Shown here: piece after piece, positions 1 through 9,100 of the stretch
Layout: every line of letters begins with the position of its first letter
Position numbering within the stretch: the first letter of the stretch is position 1
Assembly (NCBI GenBank): GCA_002344895.1
Contig: DDUR01000086.1
Coordinates: 61,264-94,197, forward strand
Length of the DNA: 32,934 nt
Direction: 5' to 3'
Source: Ignavibacteria bacterium UBA2333
GTDB lineage: Bacteria; Bacteroidota; Ignavibacteria; Kapaibacteriales; Kapaibacteriaceae
Program-made: the position numbers and the translations under genes
The notes under the pieces: model-generated
The model's input: the letters and a program-made list of their open reading frames with translations, nothing else
The model's database searches: none
What the model was told of the DNA's origin: nothing

Positions 1-25
1 CTCCCGGAGAATCCTCCCGGAGATT
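1..25. repeat. Palindromic element copy inside the glycosyltransferase gene (left side cut off)
   Basis: CTCCCGGAGA occurs at 1-10 and again at 14-23, which is the same 13-base spacing seen in the copies near 26.2-26.9 kb and 32.8 kb. Both monomers are C-centred here, so the pair is a direct repeat rather than a perfect hairpin. It is translated in frame as LPENPPGD. The left flank is outside the window. Confidence 0.8.
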
Positions 26-525
26 ACGTTGTACTGGCACCAGGTGCCGTCTGGGCAACCAAACGGTGGCCTACTGACAGATTTTCCGGACTGGCAGACG
101 CCCTTATCGACCTCGGAGTGAACGTCGTCATTATCGGCGACGTTAGCGTACAAGGTCTCGTTACGGGGCGAAAGGGGCTTTTTGACATTGCCGGACGTAC
201 AACGTTGCGTGAGGCCGCATCGGTTATCGCTGGAGCACGCGCAACGGTCGCGAATGATAGCGCTCCTCTGCACATTTCTGCCCTTCAGGGTGTTCCAACT
301 GTCGGGATATTCGGACCAACCGTGAAGGAATTTGGATTTGGTCCAATAGGGCGTCGTGCTCGAATCGTCGAAGTCTCCGATCTTGCATGTCGTCCATGTT
401 CGGATCACGGTTCGACGGTCTGTCCGATGGGACATTTCCAATGTATGATGGACATCTCGATTACTAACGTCGTGAGTGCACTTCGAGACATCGAAGTCCT
501 TGACGTAAAAGGAACGGAATCATGA
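1..525 (+). CDS. Glycosyltransferase family 9 (heptosyltransferase-type), C-terminal part, 5' end outside window
   Basis: The reading frame is open from base 1 and gives about 174 residues; the N-terminal half lies before the window. It reads as the C-terminal nucleotide-sugar-binding domain of ADP-heptose:LPS heptosyltransferases (GT-B fold), which add heptose to the lipopolysaccharide core at the inner membrane. Diagnostic stretches are VLAPGAVWATKRWP at the domain start, ANDSAPLHISALQGVPTVG (the family has NDSGxxH or NDSAxxH), IFGPT, and CRPCS-HG-CP-GHF-CM near the end. The first visible residues, LPENPPGD, are encoded by a palindromic repeat lying just before the conserved VLAPG strand, in the linker between the two domains. 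The stop overlaps the next start by 4 bases, so the two genes are probably co-translated. Family is clear; which heptose it adds cannot be told. Confidence 0.88.
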   Translation, partial: LPENPPGDYVVLAPGAVWATKRWPTDRFSGLADALIDLGVNVVIIGDVSVQGLVTGRKGLFDIAGRTTLREAASVIAGARATVANDSAPLHISALQGVPTVGIFGPTVKEFGFGPIGRRARIVEVSDLACRPCSDHGSTVCPMGHFQCMMDISITNVVSALRDIEVLDVKGTES

Positions 526-1688
526 GTATTCGACGCGGGACTCCAAAGCGCGATTCAGGAAAGCGGCCATCAGCCTCATCACGTACGACCGGCGGTTCAT
601 CACGATCATCAGGTGGTTCGTCACGTCCGTCAGGCGGTTCATCACGAACGTCAGGTGGTTCATCACGTACGTCGGGTGGTTCGTCACGAACGTCAGGTGG
701 TTCATCACGTACGTCGGGCGGTACATCGCGAACACCTGATTCCTCACGCACCGCAGGCGCATCACGCGGGTCAGCGAAAAAAGGTGGAGTTGGCTCAGTA
801 CGTGGAGATCGTCGCGACCGACCGGATCGTAGTCCAGAGGCGGAAAAGCGAGAGCGGTTTTCTCGTCAGTCCCGCCCCTCGTCCTCAACTCGCTCCAACA
901 GTGCAGATTCTCGAAAACGGTCAAAACCTGCACCGTCGTCGAAGACGTCAAAGGTCACTAGACCACAAGTTGAAGAGGCAATTCGGTTGAATAGGGCTAT
1001 TGCCGACGCCGGTGTTGCATCACGACGCTCGGCAGATGACCTCATTCGCACCGGAAAAGTGAGGATTAATGGCATGGTCGTTACAGATCTTGCCACAAAA
1101 ATCACACTGGATGATTTTGTCACCGTAAATGGAGAACCAATCTCTCGTGACAAACACCTTACGTACGTGGTTCTCAACAAACCCAAGGATTGTATTACAA
1201 CGGCAAGTGATGAAAAGGGGAGAACGACGGTTTTCGATATTGTTCGAATCAAACAGAGATTGTTTACGGTTGGCCGTCTAGATAGAAATACAACCGGAGT
1301 CCTTCTCCTTACGAACGACGGTGAACTAGCACATCGACTCATGCATCCGCGATATGGTATTCCGCGCGTGTACAAGGCGGTGTTAGACAAGCCTATTCGA
1401 GCAGATGACGCGCGTAAGATTGCAGCTGGAATAGAACTTGAGGACGGCCCAACTCAGCCAGCCGATGTCATTCTTGATCCTGAAGACCGGTACGCAGTAC
1501 TACTCCAGATTCGAGAAGGTCGAAATCGCGAGGTTCGTAGAATTTTCGAAGCACTTGGATATGAGGTTAAGCGTCTCGATCGCCGTCAATACGGCACGAT
1601 TTCAACACGTGGACTGAATCGTGGTGAGTATCGCCATCTAACACGTGATGAAGTAGCAGAACTTCAGGCCCTCGTCGAGCTCACATGA
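522..1688 (+). CDS. rluB: RsuA/RluB-family rRNA pseudouridine synthase with a long Ser/Gly/Arg-rich N-terminal tail
   Basis: 388 residues. About the first 150 are low-complexity and basic, including seven copies of a GGSSRTS-type heptapeptide. An S4 RNA-binding domain follows (about 154-200, RLNRAIADAGVASRRSADDL), then the catalytic domain. GRLDRNTTGVLLLTNDG contains the catalytic aspartate, D254, and ELAHRLMHPRY and GRNREVRRIFEALGY are typical of the RsuA/RluB/RluE/RluF group, which isomerises one uridine in 16S or 23S rRNA. E. coli relatives are about 230-290 residues, so the extra length is the tail. The ATG overlaps the upstream stop (ATGA) and the stop overlaps the next gene the same way. 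RluB (23S helix 89) is the commonest assignment for this form, but the target base is inferred, not shown. Confidence 0.9.
   Translation: MSIRRGTPKRDSGKRPSASSRTTGGSSRSSGGSSRPSGGSSRTSGGSSRTSGGSSRTSGGSSRTSGGTSRTPDSSRTAGASRGSAKKGGVGSVRGDRRDRPDRSPEAEKRERFSRQSRPSSSTRSNSADSRKRSKPAPSSKTSKVTRPQVEEAIRLNRAIADAGVASRRSADDLIRTGKVRINGMVVTDLATKITLDDFVTVNGEPISRDKHLTYVVLNKPKDCITTASDEKGRTTVFDIVRIKQRLFTVGRLDRNTTGVLLLTNDGELAHRLMHPRYGIPRVYKAVLDKPIRADDARKIAAGIELEDGPTQPADVILDPEDRYAVLLQIREGRNREVRRIFEALGYEVKRLDRRQYGTISTRGLNRGEYRHLTRDEVAELQALVELT
591..737 (+). repeat. Seven 21-base coding tandem repeats (GGSSRxS heptapeptide)
   Basis: About 7 units of 21 bases, for example beginning GGTGGTTCATCACG, encode GGSSRSS, GGSSRPS, four GGSSRTS and GGTSRTP. 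Units are nearly identical at DNA level, which points to recent slippage or unequal recombination. They lie in the disordered N-terminal tail of the pseudouridine synthase. Confidence 0.9.
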
Positions 1689-3781
1689 ATCTCCTCAACC
1701 CACTGGCACTTTTCGGACTGCTAGCGGCTGGAATTCCCTTACTCCTACACCTTCTGAACCTCAGAAAGTTGCGAGTTGTGGAGTTTAGCTCTCTACGGTT
1801 CCTCCATGAACTGCAGCAAACACGCGTTCGAAGGTTGCGACTTCAGCAGATACTGCTTCTGATTCTCCGTACCCTGATCATTGTATTTGCTGTTCTGGCA
1901 TTTGCACGCCCAACGGTTCCTGGCAAACTTCCGCTACTCGCCTCGGCGCAGCGCTCAAGTGTTGTCATACTTGTTGATAATAGTGCGAGTATGGAAGCTT
2001 CCGATGGACGTGGCCAAAGGTTTACACAGGCTCAACAGGCTGTGCGAAGTATCATCGACGGATTAAAAGACGGTGATGAAGTCGTCGTGGTACCCATGGC
2101 AGGACTAGATCGAAGACAAGATGCTGCGTTTACACGGACATTTGCCGTTGCAAAAGAGACACTCGATAAAATACGTCCAACAGACGATCGAGCCGACGTT
2201 GTTCGTGCGCTACATGTAACGGATGGATTGCTTCGAGAAGCAGTTCACGCGCACCGCGAGGTCTTCATTGTCAGCGATCTACAGTCGTCATCTTTTACAA
2301 GAATCGATGGGGACTCAACAACGCCATTGCGAGAGAAGGCGTCGGTCTATCTCGTACGAATCGGAGAAGGAGTCGCAGGATTGGAGCGTAATCTGAGTAT
2401 AGACTCGGTTGCTGTTCTTACGTCGCTTGTACGATCCGACCGTCCCGTGGAGATCGAAGCCTTTGTTCGAAATGGTAGTACGGAAGATGCCGTGGGATCA
2501 CTCGTTACGCTCTCCTATGATGGAGTACGCGTAGCGCAACGTGCCATCGACATCCCGGCAGGCTCAACACGAAGTATTGTTGTGTCAGCACCGCCGCAGC
2601 GCCGAGGCATTATCTCGGCGGCAGTAGAATTGGAACGTGATGCAATCGTTCGAGATAATGTACGCTGGACGGCCGTAATCGTACCGCCTCGTCCTCGTAC
2701 AATCCTTATTGGCTCAACGGCAGACATTGTATATGTCCGTACCGTACTAACGCTACCGGGTCTGGAGGACGTTGCACCTGAATTGACGTATTATCCAACA
2801 GTATCCGCAGCAGCTTCCCGGTTATCTGCAGCGGATGCAATCATTCTCTGTGGAGGTCCGGTAACGACTTCCGACGTTGCACTTCTCTCGTCGGTTATTG
2901 AGCGGGGCGCCGGGTTATACATTAATGCGTATGACGGTCAAGACATAAAAGCGCTAGGCTTGGCATTTGGTCTGGGAATCCAAGACGTGACGGAAGCCCC
3001 TTCTTCAGCCCCTTGGCGAGTAAAAAATCTCGATCGTCAGCATCCTTTGTTCCAAGGTGTGTTTAAGTCAACGGGAGATGACAGGTCAGTAGAGACTCCA
3101 AGTATCTTGCGACAACGATCTGTCACAGGTGGAACAACGCTCGCATCCTCAGACGGAGGTGCCATTCTTGCCGAAGCAAGTCTCGGTGCAGGACGTGTGA
3201 TTTACTGTGGACTTGCTCCAACAACTTCGTGGAGCACGTGGCCAATGACAGGGCTCTTTGCAGCAACAACCGTTCGTTCGGTTCTGTATCTGACAATGCC
3301 GCGTGATGCGGCAGTCCAAGCACTTCGCGGCGAATCGGTGTCGTTGCCCGTTCCACCGCGTCTCGCAAGTCGTGATCAATTCGCTCTAACAGATGTGACT
3401 ACTACGACAAGGATGGTTGCACCTGTCCGCCTCCCGAGTTCCGTGACCATCCCTATTCCATCACAGAATGCCTCGGGAGTTGTGAAGGTGACATCGGACA
3501 ACATGTCTCCCGTTGGTGCAGTTGCGTTTAATGCGCCTGTTGAAGAATCACAGCTTCAGTATGATGACGTAGACAAGGCTGTCAGCCGCGTTGCGACTCT
3601 TGTTGTTGATGGCGACAGGGTCGTCGGTATCAATGATTCCGCTGATATTCGACAGTCGATTGCGGAGGCGCGTACCGGCTCGGAGCTTTGGCCACTCTTC
3701 CTTGTATTAGCACTATTGTCGGCTTTCGGAGAAATGTTTGTTGCAAGGTATGCTGCTCGTGACGGAGGGGTGACACCGTGA
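1685..3781 (+). CDS. BatA-type membrane protein with von Willebrand factor A domain
   Basis: 698 residues. The start MNLLNPLALFGLLAAGIPLL, then HLLNLRKLRVVEFSSLRFL and a second hydrophobic segment ending in AFARP, is the N-terminal double-membrane-span domain of BatA-like proteins. A von Willebrand A domain follows, with a MIDAS metal site D98-x-S100-x-S102 in VDNSASM. The central part looks periplasmic, and a last hydrophobic helix (LWPLFLVLALLSAF) sits near the C terminus. Such proteins in Bacteroidota are inner-membrane anchored; their exact role is not established, and the old 'aerotolerance' label should be treated with caution. No MoxR ATPase or BatB/BatD partner lies nearby, so this is a stand-alone member. 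Start and stop both overlap neighbours by 4 bases. Confidence 0.88.
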   Translation: MNLLNPLALFGLLAAGIPLLLHLLNLRKLRVVEFSSLRFLHELQQTRVRRLRLQQILLLILRTLIIVFAVLAFARPTVPGKLPLLASAQRSSVVILVDNSASMEASDGRGQRFTQAQQAVRSIIDGLKDGDEVVVVPMAGLDRRQDAAFTRTFAVAKETLDKIRPTDDRADVVRALHVTDGLLREAVHAHREVFIVSDLQSSSFTRIDGDSTTPLREKASVYLVRIGEGVAGLERNLSIDSVAVLTSLVRSDRPVEIEAFVRNGSTEDAVGSLVTLSYDGVRVAQRAIDIPAGSTRSIVVSAPPQRRGIISAAVELERDAIVRDNVRWTAVIVPPRPRTILIGSTADIVYVRTVLTLPGLEDVAPELTYYPTVSAAASRLSAADAIILCGGPVTTSDVALLSSVIERGAGLYINAYDGQDIKALGLAFGLGIQDVTEAPSSAPWRVKNLDRQHPLFQGVFKSTGDDRSVETPSILRQRSVTGGTTLASSDGGAILAEASLGAGRVIYCGLAPTTSWSTWPMTGLFAATTVRSVLYLTMPRDAAVQALRGESVSLPVPPRLASRDQFALTDVTTTTRMVAPVRLPSSVTIPIPSQNASGVVKVTSDNMSPVGAVAFNAPVEESQLQYDDVDKAVSRVATLVVDGDRVVGINDSADIRQSIAEARTGSELWPLFLVLALLSAFGEMFVARYAARDGGVTP

Positions 3782-4692
3782 GCCACGGTACTTCAAATAC
3801 ACCGTCTCTTCATCCTGATGCACAACGGTTACGGGAACGCGCAACAGAACTCCGGTCTGCATTGCGTGAGGCTGCCGAGCGGGGTCATAGGATGTCAACG
3901 CAGGAGCGTCCACGACTTTTAGCGCTTTATGATGAATTGTTTGGAGAGTTGGAACGAGAGCTTCAAGATCTTGCACTTCGTTGTGCAGAGTTGGGGCGGC
4001 GAGTGGAGTTGCTGACCGTGAAGGTAGCTCGCGGAGAATCGATTACACCAGAAATTGTGGACCTCGTCAATAAAGTAGTCGATAAAGAGTATGCTCGGTT
4101 TCACCAGCGACTACGCGAGGCCTTCGATATGACATCGTCACAGCGCGAAGACATCGCACAAGCACGTCTTGGCGCAGAACCCGACACTGAACTGGTTGAC
4201 ATGTATAGGACGGCAGTAAAACGACTGCATCCCGACGTTGCAAAACCTTCGGCCGAGGACGCCGAACTGTGGCATAGGTTACAAGATGCCTGGGAACAGC
4301 GCGATGCGTCCAAATTGAGGACCATCGTTACGATGTTGGGTGCGGATGAACCAGACGCTGATGTTTCTGCGAACCGCGGAATTGACGAACTTCAGCGCGA
4401 CGTGGAACAGTTAGAAGCAAAACTCCGCGCTGAAGAGCGGAAGATCAGACGGATGGAAGGCCAGGAACCCTTTGTGTTTGCATCGGAGATAAACAACGAA
4501 GCTTGGAAACGAAATCACCGTGCCGAGTTGGAAACATCGATCGCAGCGAAGAAGAAGGAACTGGATGACCATAAACGGAACTATCGCGACCTGGCAGGTG
4601 GTGACATCGCCGAGGGCACCGATCTACGTCCTAAGGAAGACGTGGACTTTAACAAGGATTTTCGAGACAACACCTACTTTAACAACCGATGA
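3778..4692 (+). CDS. Coiled-coil protein with a J-domain-like HPD motif
   Basis: 304 residues with a GTG start that overlaps the upstream stop (GTGA). The first 130 residues are charged and helical. Next comes YRTAVKRLHPDVAKP, with H151-P152-D153, followed by a helix (ELWHRLQDAWEQRD); this is the helix II-HPD-helix III layout of DnaJ J-domains, which stimulate Hsp70 ATPase. Residues from about 200 to 275 form another likely coiled coil (LQRDVEQLEAKLRAEERKI). The usual DnaJ Gly/Phe and zinc-finger regions are absent. I do not recognise a named family. The HPD motif is seen directly; an actual Hsp70 partnership is inference. It sits between a BatA-type and an M61 gene in a coupled operon. Confidence 0.72.
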   Translation: MSHGTSNTPSLHPDAQRLRERATELRSALREAAERGHRMSTQERPRLLALYDELFGELERELQDLALRCAELGRRVELLTVKVARGESITPEIVDLVNKVVDKEYARFHQRLREAFDMTSSQREDIAQARLGAEPDTELVDMYRTAVKRLHPDVAKPSAEDAELWHRLQDAWEQRDASKLRTIVTMLGADEPDADVSANRGIDELQRDVEQLEAKLRAEERKIRRMEGQEPFVFASEINNEAWKRNHRAELETSIAAKKKELDDHKRNYRDLAGGDIAEGTDLRPKEDVDFNKDFRDNTYFNNR

Positions 4693-6539
4693 CGTATTCC
4701 ATCGAACAGCGTGACGAACAACTTGTGAACACAACGGCCGACATCACCTACGCCGTGATGTTCGATCGTGCGGCACAGCATCTTGTTACTGTCACGATGC
4801 GTATCGACGCTATCACGACAGATTCCATCGTGGCCGTCATGCCATCGTGGTCACCTGGATCATATAAAATACGCGACTATATTGGATGGCAAGGAAATGT
4901 CGAAGTACATGCTGTTGAGGGTGCAACCCGTACACCACTCACCTTTTCCTGGCGTGATAAGGCCTCACTTGTTGTTCCAACGCGAGGTGTATCGACCGTT
5001 GAGATAGCCTACGTTGTGTACGGAAATGAACGTACGGTTCGCACAAATCACATCAACCGCAATCATGCCTTCCTACAGCCACCGGCTGTTTTTATGTATG
5101 TGGAAGGGCGAACACAAGAACTCCATCATGTTGAGTTGTTTCACAATGCCGCAAAGTGGCCCTCGGTAAGTACGGCATTATCTCCTGTTCGTCCGGGCGG
5201 AGCACCAGGCGGAGGACTTCTCTTGGGGGCGTTGAACTATGACATTCTTGCCGATTCGCCAATTGAACTTGGCGAACATGCCATACGATCGTTTGAGCTT
5301 CGCGGTGCACGTCATGAAGTTGCACTTGCGTCGAACCATAGTCTCGATATTGACTGGTTGACGCAAGAGATTCAGCGAATCGTCGATGTTGAGGCAGATC
5401 TGTTTGGAGGTTTGCCGTACGACCGATACGTCTTCATCATTCAGGCATATCCCGGCGTATACGGTGGGTTGGAGCATGGTAGGTCAAGCGTAAATGCCGT
5501 AGATCCGTCAACGCTTCTCGACAAAACGAAGGCCAAGGAACTGCTGGCATTGTTATGCCACGAGTACTTTCACCTTTGGAATGTTAAACGTATCAGACCG
5601 GTCGAGTTAGGCCCATTTGACTATACACGGGAAGCCTATACTACGATGTTGTGGCTCGCAGAAGGCATGACGTCGTATTACGACGATCTGCTTGCCTTCA
5701 GATGCGGATTTCTTACGCAGGAAGAATATCTGGACGTACTGTCGAAGGAGCACTTTGCTCGACTAGCAAAGGTGCCAGGACGCCGTCGAATGTCAGTACG
5801 AGATAGTTCCTTCCTCGCATGGGTCAAACTCTACCTTGCAAGTCCGGATGGCAACAACCGGTTCCCATCGTATTACCTCAAGGGTGGGATTCTCTTCCTG
5901 TTGTTAGACCTCTACATCATTGATCATACTGATGGGAAACGATCCTTAGATGATGGACTCCGCGCATTATGGCGAGCTTATCAGGCGACCCCTGAGAAGG
6001 GGCTCACAGAAGCTGACGTGCTGGCTGCATTTGAGACGGCAACGGGTGTTCAACTACGAGATCTGTTTATGAAGTGGCTGGACGGTGTAGACGAACTGCC
6101 GTATGATGACGTTCTTCAAGCCGCTGGCCTGAAGCTTCACGTGGCAGGTCCACAGCCAGAAGCAATAACCTATGGAGAGAAACGTGGATTCGTGATGGTT
6201 CCGCCCCAACTAAGCCTCGGCTGGAGCGTTGCGGACGTAATGGGTCGTGTCCTCGTTCGAAGTGTTGAGGATGGCGGACCAGCCCAACGAGCCGGTATCG
6301 GCATTGATGACGAAATTGTGGCGATTGATGGTCGACGTGTAACTTCGACCTCACTCCTGGATCAATTCTTCCAGTTGGCTGGTCGGCGCGATGTTACGCT
6401 AGACGCTGTCTGTGATGGACGTACATACCAAACGATCATCAGGCCGGACTACATTGAAACCTTTAAACTTGTTGATGTTAAGGACATTACAAATAGGCAA
6501 AACATGATCCGAGCCGTGTGGCTTCGGAGAACAATCTGA
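4689..6539 (+). CDS. M61-family metallopeptidase (glycyl aminopeptidase-like) with PDZ domain
   Basis: 616 residues. The N-terminal beta-rich domain (ITYAVMFDRAAQHLVTVTM, MPSWSPGSYKIRDY) is the usual M61 front domain. The gluzincin site is H291-E292-Y-F-H295 in CHEYFHLWNVKRIRP, and the third zinc ligand is probably E325 in LAEGMTSYYDDLL. A PDZ domain at about 500-590 (GPAQRAGIGIDDEIVAIDGRRV) is standard for the family. Known M61 enzymes cleave N-terminal glycine or alanine. I see no obvious signal peptide at this start, which is fixed by the ATGA overlap, so location is uncertain. Length and domain order match the family. Confidence 0.92.
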   Translation: MTYSIEQRDEQLVNTTADITYAVMFDRAAQHLVTVTMRIDAITTDSIVAVMPSWSPGSYKIRDYIGWQGNVEVHAVEGATRTPLTFSWRDKASLVVPTRGVSTVEIAYVVYGNERTVRTNHINRNHAFLQPPAVFMYVEGRTQELHHVELFHNAAKWPSVSTALSPVRPGGAPGGGLLLGALNYDILADSPIELGEHAIRSFELRGARHEVALASNHSLDIDWLTQEIQRIVDVEADLFGGLPYDRYVFIIQAYPGVYGGLEHGRSSVNAVDPSTLLDKTKAKELLALLCHEYFHLWNVKRIRPVELGPFDYTREAYTTMLWLAEGMTSYYDDLLAFRCGFLTQEEYLDVLSKEHFARLAKVPGRRRMSVRDSSFLAWVKLYLASPDGNNRFPSYYLKGGILFLLLDLYIIDHTDGKRSLDDGLRALWRAYQATPEKGLTEADVLAAFETATGVQLRDLFMKWLDGVDELPYDDVLQAAGLKLHVAGPQPEAITYGEKRGFVMVPPQLSLGWSVADVMGRVLVRSVEDGGPAQRAGIGIDDEIVAIDGRRVTSTSLLDQFFQLAGRRDVTLDAVCDGRTYQTIIRPDYIETFKLVDVKDITNRQNMIRAVWLRRTI

Positions 6540-6540
6540 A

Positions 6541-8673
6541 ATGAGCCCCTTTCGCCCCATATTCATACTTGTCCTTGTAACAAGTGTTGTCCTGATCCTT
6601 CAGGGGTGTTCGTGGTATGATAATCAGACCACGTACTTTAACACGTACTACAATGCGAACCGCATCATGACGGATGTGGAGGACGAGTTTGCGTATCAGG
6701 ACGAAAACAAGCGTACAAAACCACGTGTTCTTGTTCCCGCTATAGAGGGAGTTGAACAAGATCAGAGTGCTGGTGCGAAGCGCCAAGGTACGATGGACTT
6801 CCTCAGAGCCTTTATCATTGATAAGACCAAGTTGCAACCTGTAGCAACAAAGGTTGATTCTATTCTGATTAAGGGTTCAAAAATCCTGGCCAATCACCCT
6901 AAGTCGAAGTACGTCGAAGGCTCACTCTTTCTCATGGCGAAGAGCTATTTCTATCGTCAGGAATGGATTCCGTCACAACAGAAGTGTGTTGAATTGGCCG
7001 AACAGTTTGCGGATGGTGAGTATTCTCCAGATGCGCACCTTCTACTAGCAAAGAACTACCTTATTCAACGCAAAATCTCGCAGGGTAAACAAGCATTGTC
7101 GCGCGCTGTTGATGTTGCCTGGTATCGTGAACGATGGGATATCTTATCCGAGGCCTTTCGAATTCAGGCAGAGCTTGCACTTGAGGAATCAGATCTGGAT
7201 GGAGCTGTACAGCCATACAAACAGGCCATCGCTCAAAGTGAAGATGACGAAGTCCGTGCTCGTTGGCAGGTTGACCTTGCGTCGATTTATTATCGACTAG
7301 GCGAGTATGAGATGGCCGAACAACAGTTTGCGAAGGTGGAAGAGTATACGCCAGATCCGCTCGCACAGTTCGAGTCTCGACTTTATCGGTCAGCAGCTTT
7401 AGCACGACTCGGAAAGTTTACTGAGGCGGAAGAAGGAATCAAGGCGATTGAAGAGAATCGCAACTTTGATGAATGGGGCAGTTTTGTTGCTGCCGAAAGG
7501 ATAGCTCTCGAACGACTGCAGAAAGAGGATCTTCAGGACCCAGCTCTCCTTGCAAAGGAAAAGCAGGCCGACACTTCGTATATCGGTCGCCCCGAACTCA
7601 TGGCGCAGAACTTTCAGAAGGCAATGTCCCTTTACAAACAAGGAGACTACGAGGCCGCACTACCGTACTTCGCAAAGTCAAAGCTCACAAGAACGCCGGT
7701 TTATGACGTGGCGAACAAATACTTTACTCTGATCAAACAGTGGTCTGAACAACATCGAAAAGTTGATGGATTCCGCGCTGTTATACCAGAGCGGCCAGGT
7801 TATGCTGACACGGTGGCAAAGAGTGTGGCACGTGAACGATACGCGCTTGGACGTATCCACGAACAAATGGGAAATGCCGATTCGGCAATGTCCTATTACG
7901 CCCTGGCCTATGACAGTACATACAACGATGACCCTGAGCGTGCTCGATACCTGTTTGCGCAAGCTCGACTGATTGCACCGTCGGACCCAGACGCAGCAGA
8001 CAGTATCATGGAAGTGATCACCGAACGGTATCCAAATGCCGACGTAGCAAAAGAAGCTTATGCATCACTTGGATTTTCGGATGACGTACAGATCGATGAT
8101 GCTGCGGAGCTGTATCGTTCAGGCACAAGTTTTCGGCGAATCAAAGACTGGGGATATGCAGAACAACAATACACAGCCGTCGTAGCGAACCATCCCGGAA
8201 GTCCGTACGCACCAAAGGCCCTGTACGCTCTTGGCTGGATGTATGAGCGGGAGGCGGGAAATGTTGACTCTGCCCTGCATTTTTATGGTCAGCTCATTGA
8301 AAAGTATCCACGCTCAGAGTATGCAAAGGACGTGCGCGCAAGTGTTGAGTTTGCTCTGGCGAAACGAAATGGCGTCGAGGTAGAAGATTCCTTACTTCTC
8401 AAGGACCTTGATAAGGAGCTATATGAGCGTGGTAAGGCTGGTGAGCTAGACGCCATGCAGCAGCTTCTAAAGAATAACCAGGATGCCCTCAATGGTACAA
8501 TTCCAGGAGGTGCACTTCCGAACATACCAGGCGTAACGCCGACGGATGCAAGTGGACAGCCACGCGGACTCAATGACATGCTTCAAGAGCAGCTGAGAAA
8601 GGCGCAAGGGGGCGTCCTACCGGCTGGAGATACAACGCGGAAACCACCGCCTGCCGTACCGCCCAAACCGTAA
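6541..8673 (+). CDS. TPR-repeat lipoprotein, PorW/SprE-like (possible type IX secretion component)
   Basis: 710 residues, starting one base after the M61 stop. A signal peptide ends in a lipobox (LILQGC, acylated Cys23). The next stretch, SWYDNQTTYFNTYYNANRIM, resembles the region after the Cys in PorW/SprE proteins of the type IX secretion and gliding machinery. The rest is helical tetratricopeptide repeats, for example YYRLGEYEMAEQQFAKVEEY, SYYALAYDSTYNDDPERARYLF and KALYALGWMYEREAG. The C terminus is Pro-rich (KPPPAVPPKP). Lipoprotein and TPR character are plain; PorW/SprE identity is an inference from the N-terminal region and length. Confidence 0.75.
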   Translation: MSPFRPIFILVLVTSVVLILQGCSWYDNQTTYFNTYYNANRIMTDVEDEFAYQDENKRTKPRVLVPAIEGVEQDQSAGAKRQGTMDFLRAFIIDKTKLQPVATKVDSILIKGSKILANHPKSKYVEGSLFLMAKSYFYRQEWIPSQQKCVELAEQFADGEYSPDAHLLLAKNYLIQRKISQGKQALSRAVDVAWYRERWDILSEAFRIQAELALEESDLDGAVQPYKQAIAQSEDDEVRARWQVDLASIYYRLGEYEMAEQQFAKVEEYTPDPLAQFESRLYRSAALARLGKFTEAEEGIKAIEENRNFDEWGSFVAAERIALERLQKEDLQDPALLAKEKQADTSYIGRPELMAQNFQKAMSLYKQGDYEAALPYFAKSKLTRTPVYDVANKYFTLIKQWSEQHRKVDGFRAVIPERPGYADTVAKSVARERYALGRIHEQMGNADSAMSYYALAYDSTYNDDPERARYLFAQARLIAPSDPDAADSIMEVITERYPNADVAKEAYASLGFSDDVQIDDAAELYRSGTSFRRIKDWGYAEQQYTAVVANHPGSPYAPKALYALGWMYEREAGNVDSALHFYGQLIEKYPRSEYAKDVRASVEFALAKRNGVEVEDSLLLKDLDKELYERGKAGELDAMQQLLKNNQDALNGTIPGGALPNIPGVTPTDASGQPRGLNDMLQEQLRKAQGGVLPAGDTTRKPPPAVPPKP

Positions 8674-8719
8674 GGTAAGCAGCGCTATAACAACCGCTGT
8701 CGATGTTCTCTAAGCGTCG

Positions 8720-9013
8720 TTAAAACTCGATCTGAGTATGGAGAGCTATTTCTTCGAGGACACTAGAGACCTTTAGGCAATCCCCAAGTTCACCCTCAAA
8801 GACGAGTGCCTTGCCAAGGTGATGCACTTCAAACGTGATGGCTTCCGCTTCTGTCATTGAGCAGCCTGTAGCGCGGATGATCTGGCCGATCACCTCATCA
8901 AACGTGTGCTCCTCGTCGTTAAAAAGAATCACACGATTTGGTGCTGCCACGTCAACATCATCATCGTGCCAGGGCAGACCAAGTTCCGAGGGGAGGTGCG
9001 TATCCATATCCAT
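8720..9013 (-). CDS. clpS: ClpS, adaptor of the Clp protease (N-degron pathway)
   Basis: 97 residues from the ATG at 9013. The frame stays open further upstream, but that part is antisense to the next gene, and MDMDTH is the first sensible start. ClpS binds N-degron proteins and hands them to ClpA or ClpC with ClpP. The core PNRVILFNDEEHTFDEVI contains the N-D pair that holds the substrate's amino terminus, and AEAITFEVHHLGKALVFEGEL matches the family's VHxxGxAxVxxG region. No clp ATPase lies nearby. It converges on the TPR lipoprotein gene and diverges from the CADD-type gene across an 87-base gap holding likely promoters in both directions. Confidence 0.9.
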   Translation of the reverse strand: MDMDTHLPSELGLPWHDDDVDVAAPNRVILFNDEEHTFDEVIGQIIRATGCSMTEAEAITFEVHHLGKALVFEGELGDCLKVSSVLEEIALHTQIEF

Positions 9014-9018
9014 GGGTG

Positions 9019-9026
9019 CAAAATTA
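9019..9026 (-). promoter_or_regulatory. Candidate -7 element for clpS
   Basis: The minus strand reads TAATTTTG, matching the Bacteroidota -7 consensus TAnnTTTG. It ends only 6 bases before the clpS ATG, so transcription would begin at or next to the start codon (leaderless). The -33 position holds GTG rather than TTG, so support is partial. Confidence 0.4.
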
Positions 9027-9036
9027 CGAAAACGAC

Positions 9037-9044
9037 TATCTTTG
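9037..9044 (+). promoter_or_regulatory. Candidate -7 element for the CADD-type gene
   Basis: TATCTTTG matches TAnnTTTG and lies 57 bases before the ATG at 9101. No TTG is found at the expected -33 spacing, so this rests on the -7 match alone. Confidence 0.35.
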
Positions 9045-9100
9045 CCACCCTCAGACCTAACTGCAGAAACCGACCACCAATCCTCTTCTAGGACGCTGTC

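Noticed and set aside
8679..8696. Terminator between the TPR lipoprotein and clpS
   Set aside because: CAGCG and CGCTG could pair over only 5 bases with no T-run following.
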